Below, in pieces: positions 46,421 through 55,323 of a DNA stretch of 64,000 bases. Both the position numbers and the translations under genes were made by a program. The stretch spans positions 2,170,001-2,234,000 of the forward strand of contig NZ_CP096040.1 in assembly GCF_023935105.1 (NCBI RefSeq). The letters run 5' to 3'. The first letter of the stretch is position 1. Each line of letters begins with the position of its first letter. Source of the stretch: Caulobacter segnis (GTDB taxonomy: Bacteria > Pseudomonadota > Alphaproteobacteria > Caulobacterales > Caulobacteraceae). The notes under the pieces were generated by a model. That model saw only the letters and a list, made by a program, of their open reading frames with translations. It was not told where the DNA came from and did no database searches.

Positions 46421-46450
46421 GGTTGCAAAAATTCCAGCTCCCCATGCAAG
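46404..46450. promoter_or_regulatory. LysR/mmsA divergent operator region
   Basis: TGCAAATTTGCA (46404-46415) is a perfect 12-bp palindrome, overlapping the start of the LysR gene. Further TTGCA (46423-46427) and TGCAA (46445-46449) half-sites lie towards mmsA. The layout fits LysR autorepression and activation of mmsA. Confidence 0.55.
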
Positions 46451-46492
46451 AATGCCAGGAGTAAGCCAGGGGGACAATTAGGGAGCTTCGGC

Positions 46493-47992
46493 ATGCGCAC
46501 CATTTCCCACTTCGTCGGCGGCAGCGTCGTCGAGGGAACCTCCGGCCGGTTCGGCGACGTCTTCGATCCCAACACCGGCAAGGTCCAGGCCCGCGTGGCC
46601 CTGGCTTCGGCCTCGGAACTGGACGCCGCCGTCGCCAACGCCAAGGCCGCCCAGCTGGCCTGGGCCGCGACCAACCCGCAGCGCCGCGCTCGGGTGATGT
46701 TCGAGTTCAAGCGCCTGCTGGAAGTCCACATGGACGAGCTGGCCGAACTCCTGTCGTCCGAACACGGCAAGGTTATCGCCGACAGCAAGGGTGACATTCA
46801 GCGCGGCCTGGAAGTCATTGAGTTCGCTTGCGGAATTCCGCACCTGCTGAAGGGCGAATACACGCAAGGCGCCGGCCCTGGCATCGACGTCTATTCGATG
46901 CGCCAGGCCCTGGGCGTTGTCGCCGGCATCACCCCGTTCAACTTCCCGGCCATGATCCCGATGTGGATGTTCGGTCCCGCCATCGCTTGCGGCAACGCCT
47001 TCATCCTCAAGCCCTCGGAGCGTGATCCGTCGGTGCCGGTGCGTCTGGCCCAGCTGATGATGGAAGCCGGCCTGCCGCCGGGCATCCTTAATGTCGTCCA
47101 CGGCGACAAGGACTGCGTCGAGGGCATCCTCGACCACAAGGACATCAAGGCCGTCAGCTTCGTGGGCAGCTCGGACATCGCCCAGGCGGTGTTCCAGCGC
47201 GCCGGCGCCGCCGGCAAGCGTGTTCAGGCCATGGGTGGGGCCAAGAACCACGGCCTCGTCCTGCCCGACGCCGACCTGGACCAGGCGACGGCCGACATCA
47301 TCGGCGCGGCCTATGGCTCGGCGGGCGAGCGCTGCATGGCCCTGCCGGTCGTCGTGCCGGTCGGCGCCAAGACCGCCGACGCCTTGCGCGAGCGATTGGT
47401 CGATGCCATCGGCGGTCTGCGGATCGGGGTCAGCACCGACCAGGACGCCCACTACGGCCCAGTGGTCAGCGCCGCCCACAAGGCGCGGATCGAGAGCTAC
47501 ATCCAGATGGGAGTCGACGAGGGCGCCGAGCTGGTCGTCGACGGTCGCGGCTTTGCTTTGCAAGGCCACGAGGATGGCTTCTTCGTCGGTCCGACCCTGT
47601 TCGACCGCGTCAAGCCGACCAGCCGCTCGTACCAGGACGAGATCTTCGGCCCGGTGCTGCAGATGGTCCGCGCCGAGACCCTGGAGGAGGGCATCGGTCT
47701 GGCGTCGCGCCACCAGTACGGCAACGGCGTGGCGATCTTCACCCGCAACGGCGACGCCGCCCGCGAGTTCGCCGACCAGGTCGAGGTCGGTATGGTCGGC
47801 ATCAACGTGCCGATCCCGGTGCCGGTCGCCTATCACAGCTTCGGCGGCTGGAAGCGCTCGGGCTTCGGCGACCTCAACCAGTACGGCATGGACGGGGTGA
47901 AGTTCTATACGCGGACCAAGACCGTGACCCAGCGGTGGCCCAAGGGCGGGGCGGTGCTGGACCAGAGCTTCGTCATTCCGACGATGCGGTGA
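46493..47992 (+). CDS. mmsA: Methylmalonate/malonate-semialdehyde dehydrogenase (CoA-acylating)
   Basis: CoA-dependent aldehyde dehydrogenase of 499 residues, MmsA/IolA type. The catalytic cysteine is C281 in GSAGERCMALPVVV and the oxyanion asparagine is N150 in TPFNFPAMIPMWM; SKGDIQRGLEVIEFACGIP is characteristic of the family. It acts in valine catabolism and in inositol catabolism, where it converts malonate semialdehyde to acetyl-CoA. No other iolA is in the window, so it may serve the Iol pathway, but it has a LysR partner and no IolR-type dyad. ATG 46493 is preceded by AGGGAG. Confidence 0.93.
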   Translation: MRTISHFVGGSVVEGTSGRFGDVFDPNTGKVQARVALASASELDAAVANAKAAQLAWAATNPQRRARVMFEFKRLLEVHMDELAELLSSEHGKVIADSKGDIQRGLEVIEFACGIPHLLKGEYTQGAGPGIDVYSMRQALGVVAGITPFNFPAMIPMWMFGPAIACGNAFILKPSERDPSVPVRLAQLMMEAGLPPGILNVVHGDKDCVEGILDHKDIKAVSFVGSSDIAQAVFQRAGAAGKRVQAMGGAKNHGLVLPDADLDQATADIIGAAYGSAGERCMALPVVVPVGAKTADALRERLVDAIGGLRIGVSTDQDAHYGPVVSAAHKARIESYIQMGVDEGAELVVDGRGFALQGHEDGFFVGPTLFDRVKPTSRSYQDEIFGPVLQMVRAETLEEGIGLASRHQYGNGVAIFTRNGDAAREFADQVEVGMVGINVPIPVPVAYHSFGGWKRSGFGDLNQYGMDGVKFYTRTKTVTQRWPKGGAVLDQSFVIPTMR

Positions 47993-47999
47993 GACGAGC

Positions 48000-48023
48000 G
48001 GGGCGGGCCGAAAGGCTCGCCCC
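48000..48023 (+). terminator. Hairpin after mmsA
   Basis: GGGGCGGGCC, GAAA loop, GGCTCGCCCC form a 10-bp stem with one G-T pair, directly after the mmsA stop. No T-run follows, so termination strength is uncertain. The remaining 48024-48154 holds no recognised element apart from the promoter space of the next gene. Confidence 0.5.
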
Positions 48024-48154
48024 GACGCGCACGGCTTAGGCAATTGGGTCGAAGATCGCGCGAAGCTCGACTGGAGGCTTTCGTTCGGCCGTCCGTTGAC
48101 TCACACAGGCGGCCTGCGCTGCATCCGCGTCAAACGAAGTCGAGCGTCCCGACC

Positions 48155-49402
48155 ATGACCAAAGCCCACCTATTCCTCGCCGCAGCCCTGATGGCCGCGC
48201 CGACCCTCGCCACGGCCCAGGCCGCCAAGAGCACGGTCCCCAAGATCAGTCCCGCCGCGCGCGCCGTCCATGACGCCGCCATCGTGCTGGACACCCACTT
48301 CGACACGCCGGCCCTGTTCTCGCGGCCCGGCTGGGATTTCGCCGACCGGCACGCGGTGACGAAGGATGGCAGCCAGGTCGACCTGCCGCGCATGGTCGAC
48401 GGCGGCGTCGATGGCGGTTTCTTCGCGATCTACACGGCCCAGGGGCCGCGCACCAAGGCCGGCGACGACGCGGCCCGCGCCGCCGCCCTGGTCCGGGCGG
48501 TCGAGATCCACGAGATGCTGGTCAAGCACGCCGACAAGATCGAGATCGCCCTGACGGCTGACGACGCCGCCCGCATCGTCGCCAAGGGCAAGCGCTTCGC
48601 CTATCTCAGCATGGAGAACGCCTATCCGCTGGCCGGCGACCCCGGCATGCTGGACGCCTTCTACGCGCTGGGCGTGCGGATGGTCGGATTCGCCCACTTC
48701 AAGGACAACGACTTCGCCGACAGCGCCACCGACAAGCCCGAGTGGGGCGGGCTCAGCCCCAAGGGCAAGGCGCTGCTGGACGAGATGAACCGCCTGGGCG
48801 TGATCCCCGATCCCAGCCACTCGTCCGACGCGGTGCTGGCCCAGGTGATCGAGCAGTCCAAGACGCCGGTGGTGCTGTCGCACAGCGGCGTGCGGGCGGT
48901 GTTCGACCATCCGCGCAACGTGCCCGACGACCTGCTCAAGAAGCTGGCCGAGAAGGGCGGGGTCATCCAGATCAACGCCTTCTCGTCCTACATGCTGCCG
49001 CCGCCGCCGCCCAATGCGGAGCGGGACAAGGCCATGGCCGCCCTGATGGCCAAGTTCGGCGCGCGCAACAAGATGACCGAGGATCAGGTGGTCCAGCTGA
49101 TGGCCGAGCGGCGCGCGCTCCTGGCCCAGTATCCGATGCCGCGCGCCAATCTCGAGGACCTGATGGCGCACCTGCTGTACGCTCTGAAGCTGGTTGGGCC
49201 CGACCATGTGGGCCTCAGCGGCGACTTCGATGGCGGCGGCGGGGTGGACGGCTACGACAGCGTCGCCGACCTGCCGATCGTCACCGAGCGGCTGCTCAAG
49301 GCCGGCTATTCCAAGGACGACATCGCCAAGATCTGGGGCGGCAACGTCCTGCGGGTGCTCCGCGAGACCGAGGCCTACGTCGCCAGCCACAAGGGCGGAT
49401 GA
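48155..49402 (+). CDS. Membrane dipeptidase family (M19) protein
   Basis: Exported zinc dipeptidase of 415 residues. Signal peptide MTKAHLFLAAALMAAPTLATAQA; metal ligands in VLDTHFDTP (H and D), the bridging glutamate in YLSMENAYPL, histidine in DPSHSSDAV and in VLSHSGVRAVF; then GLSGDFDGGG. Members split dipeptides, including those with a C-terminal D-residue. ATG at 48155 was chosen for the signal peptide. It stands alone with its own terminator and may supply amino acids from the periplasm. Confidence 0.9.
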   Translation: MTKAHLFLAAALMAAPTLATAQAAKSTVPKISPAARAVHDAAIVLDTHFDTPALFSRPGWDFADRHAVTKDGSQVDLPRMVDGGVDGGFFAIYTAQGPRTKAGDDAARAAALVRAVEIHEMLVKHADKIEIALTADDAARIVAKGKRFAYLSMENAYPLAGDPGMLDAFYALGVRMVGFAHFKDNDFADSATDKPEWGGLSPKGKALLDEMNRLGVIPDPSHSSDAVLAQVIEQSKTPVVLSHSGVRAVFDHPRNVPDDLLKKLAEKGGVIQINAFSSYMLPPPPPNAERDKAMAALMAKFGARNKMTEDQVVQLMAERRALLAQYPMPRANLEDLMAHLLYALKLVGPDHVGLSGDFDGGGGVDGYDSVADLPIVTERLLKAGYSKDDIAKIWGGNVLRVLRETEAYVASHKGG

Positions 49403-49412
49403 GCTGAAATGG

Positions 49413-49447
49413 AAAAGGGCGCCGGCCGCGAGGCCAGCGCCCTTTTT
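49413..49447 (+). terminator. Intrinsic terminator of the dipeptidase gene
   Basis: AAAAGGGCGC (49413-49422) with inner GGCC pairs and GCGCCCTTTT (49437-49446) form a long stem ending in a T-run. Between here and 49563 there is a palindrome-rich stretch with CTCTCCCCTGGGGAGAGG-like sequence (about 49544-49562); similar short palindromes occur near 9299-9319 and 57104-57122. Confidence 0.8.
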
Positions 49448-49563
49448 GCTTGATCCTCCCCTCGGCGGGGGAGGCGGCCGAAGGCCGGAGGGGAAGCGCG
49501 GCCGAGTCGGTGTCTTCCTCTCCGTCGTCTCTTCGAGCCGACACCTCTCCCCTGGGGAGAGGA

Positions 49564-50700
49564 TCAGCCCTCGTTTCCGTCGATCCAGGTGGCGGTGACG
49601 TTGAGGTCGTCGTCGAGCAGGCAGAGGTCCGCCGCGTAGCCCGGCGCGATGCGGCCGCGCTGGTCGGCCAGGCCCAGGAACGCCGCCGGGGCGGCCGAGG
49701 CCATCATCACCGCGTCGTCGATGGAGAGGTCCAGCATCCGGACGGCGTTGCGCACCGCCCCGGCCATGTCGAGATCCGAGCCAGCCAGGGTGCCGCCTTC
49801 GCCGACGCAGACCCCGTCGCGCACGACGATCTCCTGGCCCTGCAGGGTGAAGCGCTTGTCGGTCATGCCCACGGTGGGCATGGCGTCGGTGACCAGCATG
49901 AAGCGGTCCAGCGGCCGGGCGCGCAGGGCGATCTTCAGCGTGACAGGATCGACGTGGCGGCCGTCGACGATGATCCCGGCCCAGGCGTCCTGGTTCTCCA
50001 GCACCGCCCCGACCACGCCCGGCTCGCGGCTGGTCAGCGGCGACATGGCGTTGAACAGGTGGGTGACACCGGTCAGGCCGTGGTCGAGAGCCTGGCGCAG
50101 GGTGGCGTAGCTGGCGTTGGTGTGGCCGGCGGCGACATGGACGCCGGCGTCGGCCAGGCGCTGGATCGTCTCCGGCGTGGTCCGCTCGGGGGCCAGGGTC
50201 ACCAGGGTTCGGCCGACCTTCAGCGACGAGAGCAGGGCGATGGCCGCCTCGTCGAGGATCCGGAACTTGCCCGCGTCGTGGATGCCCTTGCGCTTGGGAT
50301 TGAGGAACGGGCCCTCGATGTGGACACCCAGGACGCCAGGGACGCCCGCGGCGATCGCCGCCTCGGTCGCCCGCAGGGCCTGGTCGACGACGGAAAGGTC
50401 GTCGCTGATCAGGGTCGGCAGGAAGCCGGTCGTGCCGAACTTGCGGTGGGCCGCGCCGATGGCGGCGATGGTCTCCACCGTCGGGGCGTCGTTGAACAGC
50501 ACCCCGCCGCCGCCATTGACCTGGGTGTCGATATAGCCGGGGACCAGCAGGCCGCCGGCCAGGTCGCGACGCGCGGCCGAGGCCGGAACCTCAGCCAGAG
50601 GGACCACGCCGGCGATCCGGCCGCCTTCGATCAGGACGGCCTGGCCGTCCAGGATGCCGGCGGCCGTCAGGACGCGGCCGTTGACGAGAGCAGCCAGCAT
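49564..50700 (-). CDS. nagA: N-acetylglucosamine-6-phosphate deacetylase
   Basis: Removes the acetyl group from GlcNAc-6-phosphate produced by the PTS. The 378-residue amidohydrolase has PGYIDTQVNGGGGVLFN, the metal glutamate in GVHIEGPFLNP, histidines in AGHTNASY and THLFNAM, and the catalytic aspartate in LVTDAMPTVG. Its ATG overlaps the deaminase stop by one base (TGATG). Last of the regulator-deaminase-deacetylase run. Confidence 0.95.
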   Translation of the reverse strand: MLAALVNGRVLTAAGILDGQAVLIEGGRIAGVVPLAEVPASAARRDLAGGLLVPGYIDTQVNGGGGVLFNDAPTVETIAAIGAAHRKFGTTGFLPTLISDDLSVVDQALRATEAAIAAGVPGVLGVHIEGPFLNPKRKGIHDAGKFRILDEAAIALLSSLKVGRTLVTLAPERTTPETIQRLADAGVHVAAGHTNASYATLRQALDHGLTGVTHLFNAMSPLTSREPGVVGAVLENQDAWAGIIVDGRHVDPVTLKIALRARPLDRFMLVTDAMPTVGMTDKRFTLQGQEIVVRDGVCVGEGGTLAGSDLDMAGAVRNAVRMLDLSIDDAVMMASAAPAAFLGLADQRGRIAPGYAADLCLLDDDLNVTATWIDGNEG

Positions 50701-51776
50701 CAGACGGTTTCGGTGACCTTGTTGAGGTGGGGCGGGCTGTCGGGATCGTAGCCGCGGGCGACCGACAGGGCGTTGGCCATGCGGTAGAAGCTCTGGATCA
50801 TCAGGATCGGCTCCAGCACCGGATGGGCCGCCACGGTCGGCAGGGTGGGAGCGTCTTCCTCGCCCATCCCTGTTTCTTGGGGCGCGGCCAGCAACACGTC
50901 GGCGCCGCGTTCGGCCAGGCCTCGGGCCATCGCGTCGACGCTGTCGCGGCTCTCGTCGTTCTGGGCGAAGACCAGGGCCGGGAAACCGTCCTTCACCAGG
51001 GCCATGGGACCGTGCAGCACCTCGGCGGCGCTGAAGGCCTCGGCGTGCAGGCCGCAGGTCTCCTTGAACTTCAGGGCCGCTTCCAAGGCCACGGCGAAGC
51101 CGACGCCCCGGCCCAGGACGTAGAGGTTGCTGGCCGAGGTCAGGCGCTCGACGGCCGGGGACCAGTCCAGGCTCCAGGCCTGCGCGAGCGCGGCGGGCAG
51201 GGCGGTCAGGGCCGAGGTCAGCTCGGCGTCCTCGGTCCAGGCGGCGATCAGCTGGGTGATGGCCACCAGGGCGGCGATATAGGACTTGGTGGCCGCGACG
51301 CTGAGCTCGGGGCCGGCGTGCAGCGGGATCACCGCGTCGGCCAGCTGGGCCAGGGGCGAATCCTCGACATTGACCAGGGCCACGGCGTAGCCGCCGGCGG
51401 CCTTGGCCGCCTTCACCGCCGCCAGTAGGTCAGGGCTCTTGCCCGACTGCGAGATGGCCAGGACCAGTGCGCCGTCCAGGTTGGGCGAGGCGTCGTAGAC
51501 CGAGCTGACCGACAGGCCGGCCGACGAGGTCAGAACCCCGGCCTTGGTCTCGATCAGGTAGCGGGCGAAGGTGGCGGCGTGGTCGCTGCTGCCGCGTGCG
51601 ATGGTGACCACCACGCGCGGCGGATGGGCCCGCAGCCGTTCGGCCAGGGTCGCGATCTTCTCGGCGTTGGCCGCCAGCAGCTTCGCCGCCACCGACGAGG
51701 CCTCGCCCGCCTCCAGGAACATCCGCGTGGACTCCGGCGACAGGCGGGCGGGCGAGGACGATGATGACGCCGTCAA
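50700..51776 (-). CDS. nagB: SIS-type glucosamine-6-phosphate deaminase
   Basis: Converts glucosamine-6-phosphate to fructose-6-phosphate and ammonia. The 358-residue protein has two SIS domains like the isomerase half of GlmS (TIARGSSDHAATFARYLIE, LAISQSGKSPDLL, then LYVLGRGVGFAVALEAALKFKETCGLHAEAFSAAEVLHGP). It is the NagB-II form, unrelated to classical NagB. Start is TTG at 51776 with GGAG nine bases upstream; an internal ATG (RMFLEAGEAS) at about 51722 is the alternative. Operon with nagA. Confidence 0.9.
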   Translation of the reverse strand: MTASSSSSPARLSPESTRMFLEAGEASSVAAKLLAANAEKIATLAERLRAHPPRVVVTIARGSSDHAATFARYLIETKAGVLTSSAGLSVSSVYDASPNLDGALVLAISQSGKSPDLLAAVKAAKAAGGYAVALVNVEDSPLAQLADAVIPLHAGPELSVAATKSYIAALVAITQLIAAWTEDAELTSALTALPAALAQAWSLDWSPAVERLTSASNLYVLGRGVGFAVALEAALKFKETCGLHAEAFSAAEVLHGPMALVKDGFPALVFAQNDESRDSVDAMARGLAERGADVLLAAPQETGMGEEDAPTLPTVAAHPVLEPILMIQSFYRMANALSVARGYDPDSPPHLNKVTETV

Positions 51777-51812
51777 GGGTGAGCTCCGGGATACGAGAAA
51801 GAGAATGGCCGG

Positions 51813-52553
51813 CTAGACCGGGTCGTTCAGTTCGGCGACGAAGTCGTAGGCGTCGCCGCGATAATAGGATTGCGAGACCTCGACTGCCCGGCCGTCCCGC
51901 AGGAAGCCGCGCCGTTCGACCAGCAGGCCGGCGTCCTTGGCCTTCACGCCCAGCAGGGACGCATGCTGGGCCGAGATCAGCACGCCGCGCAGGCGTTGCA
52001 GCGCGCGGGCCGGTCGGTGGCCGGTGGCCGCCATGGCCTCGTAGAGCGAGCTCTTGACCGCCTCGACCGAGGGCAGGGCGAAGGCGGCGATCGTGGTGTA
52101 CTCCACCGCCATCGGCGCGCCGTCGGCGTAGCGGACGCGATGGAAGCGATAGACCGGCGCGCCCGGCGACAGGCCCAGGGTCAGCGACTCCTCGGGCGTC
52201 ACGGCACCTTCCATGCGCGCGATCCATTCACTGTGCGGCGTGCGGCCGCGCGCGATCATGTCTTCGGTGAAGCAGGTCAGCTTGGAGAAGTTCTTCTCGA
52301 CCCGCGCGGCGACGAAGGTGCCTGCGCCCTGGCGACGCGTCAGCAGGCCTTCGCTGACCAGCCCGTCCAGCGCCTTGCGGATCGTGATTCGCGAGACATT
52401 GAACTCGTCGGCCATGTCGCGTTCGGGCGGCAGGGCGTCGTCGGGCGACAGGATCTTGCCCTGGATCGCCTCGCGCAGCGCGCGCTGCAGCTGCTTGTAG
52501 AGCGGGGCGGCGTCCCCGACTCCCAAGGGGCCGATCTGCGTGGCCAGCGACAT
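51813..52553 (-). CDS. nagR: GntR/HutC-type regulator of GlcNAc genes
   Basis: A 246-residue regulator. GntR winged helix about 20-85 (PLYKQLQRALREAIQGKILSPDDALPPERDMADEFNVSRITIRKALDGLVSEGLLTRRQGAGTFV) and a UTRA ligand domain about 105-240 of the type that senses GlcN-6-P or GlcNAc-6-P. ATG at 52553 gives MSLATQIGPLG. It heads the nag operon and is divergent from the PTS genes. ATTGGTAT sites near its own promoter and at the PTS and receptor promoters are likely targets. Confidence 0.88.
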   Translation of the reverse strand: MSLATQIGPLGVGDAAPLYKQLQRALREAIQGKILSPDDALPPERDMADEFNVSRITIRKALDGLVSEGLLTRRQGAGTFVAARVEKNFSKLTCFTEDMIARGRTPHSEWIARMEGAVTPEESLTLGLSPGAPVYRFHRVRYADGAPMAVEYTTIAAFALPSVEAVKSSLYEAMAATGHRPARALQRLRGVLISAQHASLLGVKAKDAGLLVERRGFLRDGRAVEVSQSYYRGDAYDFVAELNDPV

Positions 52554-52619
52554 TAAGAGCGCTCCTGAAGCCGACTCGCTTCCCCGTGAAGCGCGTTGAG
52601 GCGGTGGTTGACTAGAAAC

Positions 52620-52627
52620 ATACCAAT
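52620..52627 (-). promoter_or_regulatory. Candidate GntR operator upstream of nagR
   Basis: ATTGGTAT on the minus strand (ATACCAAT on plus), about 67 bp before the nagR start. The same octamer occurs at 57198-57205, and a related TGGTATT at 52735-52741. Probable autoregulation site. Confidence 0.5.
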
Positions 52628-52722
52628 CTAAGTCCTTTTGCAACCGGCCTCATTGTCGCTGGTTCCCAAAACCGCCCTAACGGCCTTGTTGTCAAACGTA
52701 ATTTACGTGGCCTGACAAAAAG

Positions 52723-52746
52723 TGGTGTTCAAAGTGGTATTGAAAT
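52723..52746 (+). promoter_or_regulatory. Candidate GntR operator upstream of the PTS genes
   Basis: Two 12-bp direct repeats in tandem: TGGTGTTCAAAG (52723-52734) and TGGTATTGAAAT (52735-52746). They lie about 80 bp before the fused PTS gene and resemble the octamer sites near nagR and the receptor. Confidence 0.5.
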
Positions 52747-52825
52747 GGCATGCATGCCTGGCGCGGCGGCACGGCTTTCGCGCTGAAGGTGTAGCGCTCG
52801 CCAAGAGCGTGCCGGGGGAGGTTCG

Positions 52826-55318
52826 ATGAGTACGGTGGTCCTGACCGCCCCGCTGCAGGGCTGGGTAGCGCCGTTGGATGAGACGCCGGACGCGGTGTTC
52901 GCCGAGCGGATGCTGGGGGACGGGCTGGCGATCGATCCTTTGGGCTCGACCTTGCATGCGCCTTGCGACGCGGTGGTGACGAGCGTGCACCGGGCGCGGC
53001 ACGCGGTGGCCCTGCGGGCGGCCAATGGGGCCGAGATCCTGATGCATGTCGGGCTGGAGACGGTGGCGCTGGACGGCGAGGGCTTCTCGGTGTTCGTCGC
53101 CGAAGGCCAGAGCGTGAAGGCCGGCGAGCCGCTGCTGGGCTTTGATCTGGATCTGCTGGCCCAGCGGGCCAAGAGCCTGATCACCCCGGTGGTCATCACC
53201 AATCCGGACGCCTTCTCGATCGTGCGCCGCGACCAGGACCGGGCCGTGGGCGTGGGCGACTTCCTGATGGCGCTGTCGCCGGTCGGCGAGACGGCGGCTG
53301 TCACTTCCGCTCCCGCCCTTGAAATCTCCCGCGAGGTGATCGTGCCGCTGGCGCACGGGATCCACGCGCGGCCGGCGGCGCGGATCGCCGAGACGGCGCG
53401 GGGCTTCACGGCCGAGACGGCGCTGAGCGTGACCGGCCGCCGGGCCAGCGCCAAGAGCCCGGTGGGGCTGATGGCCCTGGCCATCCGCCATGGCGATGCG
53501 ATCCAGGTGGTGGCGTCCGGTTCCGACGCCGAGGCGGCGATGGCCGCCATCGCCGACCTGATCGAGAGCGGCATGGGCGAGGGCGCGCCGGTGGCGGCGA
53601 AGGCCGCCACGCCAGTCGTGGCGCCCGCCGAGCTGCCGCGCGACGGGATGCTGAAGGGCGTGCTGGCCGCGCCGGGTCTGTCGATCGGCAAGGCGGTGCG
53701 GCTGGCGTCGTCGGACATCGCCGTGCGCGAAGCCGGCGAGGGCGCAGCCCACGAGGAGGCGGCGCTGACCGCCGCCATCGCCAAGGTCCGCGCCAGGATC
53801 GAAGCCAACGCCCTGACTGGCGACAAGGCCCGCAAGGCGATCCTGGGCGCGCACCTGGCGTTCCTGGAAGACCCTGAACTGTTCGCCGGGGCGCGCCGGC
53901 TGATCGGCGCGGGCAAGAGCGCCGGCTTTGCCTGGCGCGCGGCGGTCGGTGGCTATGTCGAGGCCCTGCGGGGCCTGGGCGATCGCCGCCTGGCCGAGCG
54001 CGTCGACGACCTGATCGACCTGGAGCGCCAGGTGCTCAGGGCCCTGACTGGCGAGGAGGACGACACCACCGTCCTGGCGCCGGGCTCGATCCTGCTGGCC
54101 GACGAGCTCCTGCCTTCGCAGCTGATGGGCGTCGACCCCGGCGTCGTCGCCGGCTTCGCCACCGCCCGCGGCGGCCCGACCTCGCACGTGGCCATCCTGG
54201 CCGCGGCCATGGGCATTCCGGCCCTGGTGGCGCTGGGCGGGGCGGTCTTGAGCGTCGAGGACGGCGCGGCCCTGATCCTGGACGCCGATGGCGGGGCCCT
54301 GCGGGTGGCCCCCGACGCCCCGGCCCTGGCGGCGGCCCAGACCCAGCTGGCTCATCGCCAGGCGCGCAAGGCTCAGGCGCAAGCCGCTGCCCATGATCCG
54401 GCCGTGACCCGCGACGGGACCCGCATCGAGGTGTTCGCCAACACCGGCGCGGTCAAGGACGCGGTGGCCGCCGTCGAGAACGGGGCGGAAGGCAGCGGCC
54501 TGCTGCGCACCGAGTTCCTGTTCCTGGACCGCGAGACCCCGCCCGACGAGGACGAGCAGGCCCGCCAGTACCAGGCCATCGCCGACGCGCTTGCCGGCCG
54601 GCCGCTGATCATCCGCACCCTGGACGTCGGCGGCGACAAGGCCGCGCCCTACCTGCCGATCCCGGCCGAGGAGAACCCGGCCCTGGGCCTGCGCGGCGTG
54701 CGCGTCAGCCTGTGGCGGCCGCATCTCCTGAAGACCCAGCTGCGCGCCATCCTGCGGGTCCAGCCTTTCGGCCAGTGCAAGATCATGGTCCCGATGATCG
54801 GGAGCCTGGACGAGCTGCGCGCCGTGCGCGCGGTGCTCGACGAGGCCCAGCGCGAGCTGGGGATCACCGAGCGCGTCGCGCTGGGGGTGATGATCGAGAC
54901 CCCGGCCGCGGCCGTCACCGCCGACCTGATCGCCGCCGAGGCCGACTTCCTGTCGATCGGCACCAACGACCTGACCCAGTACGTCCTGGCCATGGACCGG
55001 GGCAATCCGGAACTGGCCGCGCGGATCGACGCCCTGCATCCGGCCGTGCTGCGAATGATCGACCTGACCTGCCGTGGGGCCGAAAAGCACGGCCGCTGGG
55101 TCGGGGTCTGCGGCGGCCTGGCCTCGGACCTGGCCGCCACCGCCATCCTGCTGGGCCTGGGCGTCACCGAGCTGTCGACCACGGCCAGCATCGCGCCGGA
55201 GGTCAAGGCACGGGTCCGCGAACTCGACCTGGCCGCCTGCCGCGACCTGGCCCGCCAGGCCCTGAACCAGACGTCCCCCGAGGCCGTGCGCGACCTCGCC
55301 AAAGCTTTCGGAAGCTAA
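52826..55318 (+). CDS. Fused PTS EIIA-HPr-EI for N-acetylglucosamine
   Basis: Single 830-residue phosphoryl-transfer protein. EIIA-Glc-type domain 1-150 with H74 in EILMHVGLE; HPr domain about 168-255 with H180 in AHGIHARPA; enzyme I from about 275 to the end with H454 in RGGPTSHVAILAA and the cysteine of GVCGGLASD near the C-terminus. Phosphate passes from PEP through EI, HPr and EIIA to the permease encoded just downstream. Cytoplasmic. This triple fusion makes the uptake system self-contained. ATG 52826 follows GGGGGAGG. Confidence 0.94.
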   Translation: MSTVVLTAPLQGWVAPLDETPDAVFAERMLGDGLAIDPLGSTLHAPCDAVVTSVHRARHAVALRAANGAEILMHVGLETVALDGEGFSVFVAEGQSVKAGEPLLGFDLDLLAQRAKSLITPVVITNPDAFSIVRRDQDRAVGVGDFLMALSPVGETAAVTSAPALEISREVIVPLAHGIHARPAARIAETARGFTAETALSVTGRRASAKSPVGLMALAIRHGDAIQVVASGSDAEAAMAAIADLIESGMGEGAPVAAKAATPVVAPAELPRDGMLKGVLAAPGLSIGKAVRLASSDIAVREAGEGAAHEEAALTAAIAKVRARIEANALTGDKARKAILGAHLAFLEDPELFAGARRLIGAGKSAGFAWRAAVGGYVEALRGLGDRRLAERVDDLIDLERQVLRALTGEEDDTTVLAPGSILLADELLPSQLMGVDPGVVAGFATARGGPTSHVAILAAAMGIPALVALGGAVLSVEDGAALILDADGGALRVAPDAPALAAAQTQLAHRQARKAQAQAAAHDPAVTRDGTRIEVFANTGAVKDAVAAVENGAEGSGLLRTEFLFLDRETPPDEDEQARQYQAIADALAGRPLIIRTLDVGGDKAAPYLPIPAEENPALGLRGVRVSLWRPHLLKTQLRAILRVQPFGQCKIMVPMIGSLDELRAVRAVLDEAQRELGITERVALGVMIETPAAAVTADLIAAEADFLSIGTNDLTQYVLAMDRGNPELAARIDALHPAVLRMIDLTCRGAEKHGRWVGVCGGLASDLAATAILLGLGVTELSTTASIAPEVKARVRELDLAACRDLARQALNQTSPEAVRDLAKAFGS

Positions 55319-55323
55319 GCCCC

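Noticed and set aside
46421-46492. IolR-type dyad before mmsA
   Set aside because: AAAAATTCC is present but no facing GGAA at the required spacing; the region is better explained by LysR half-sites.
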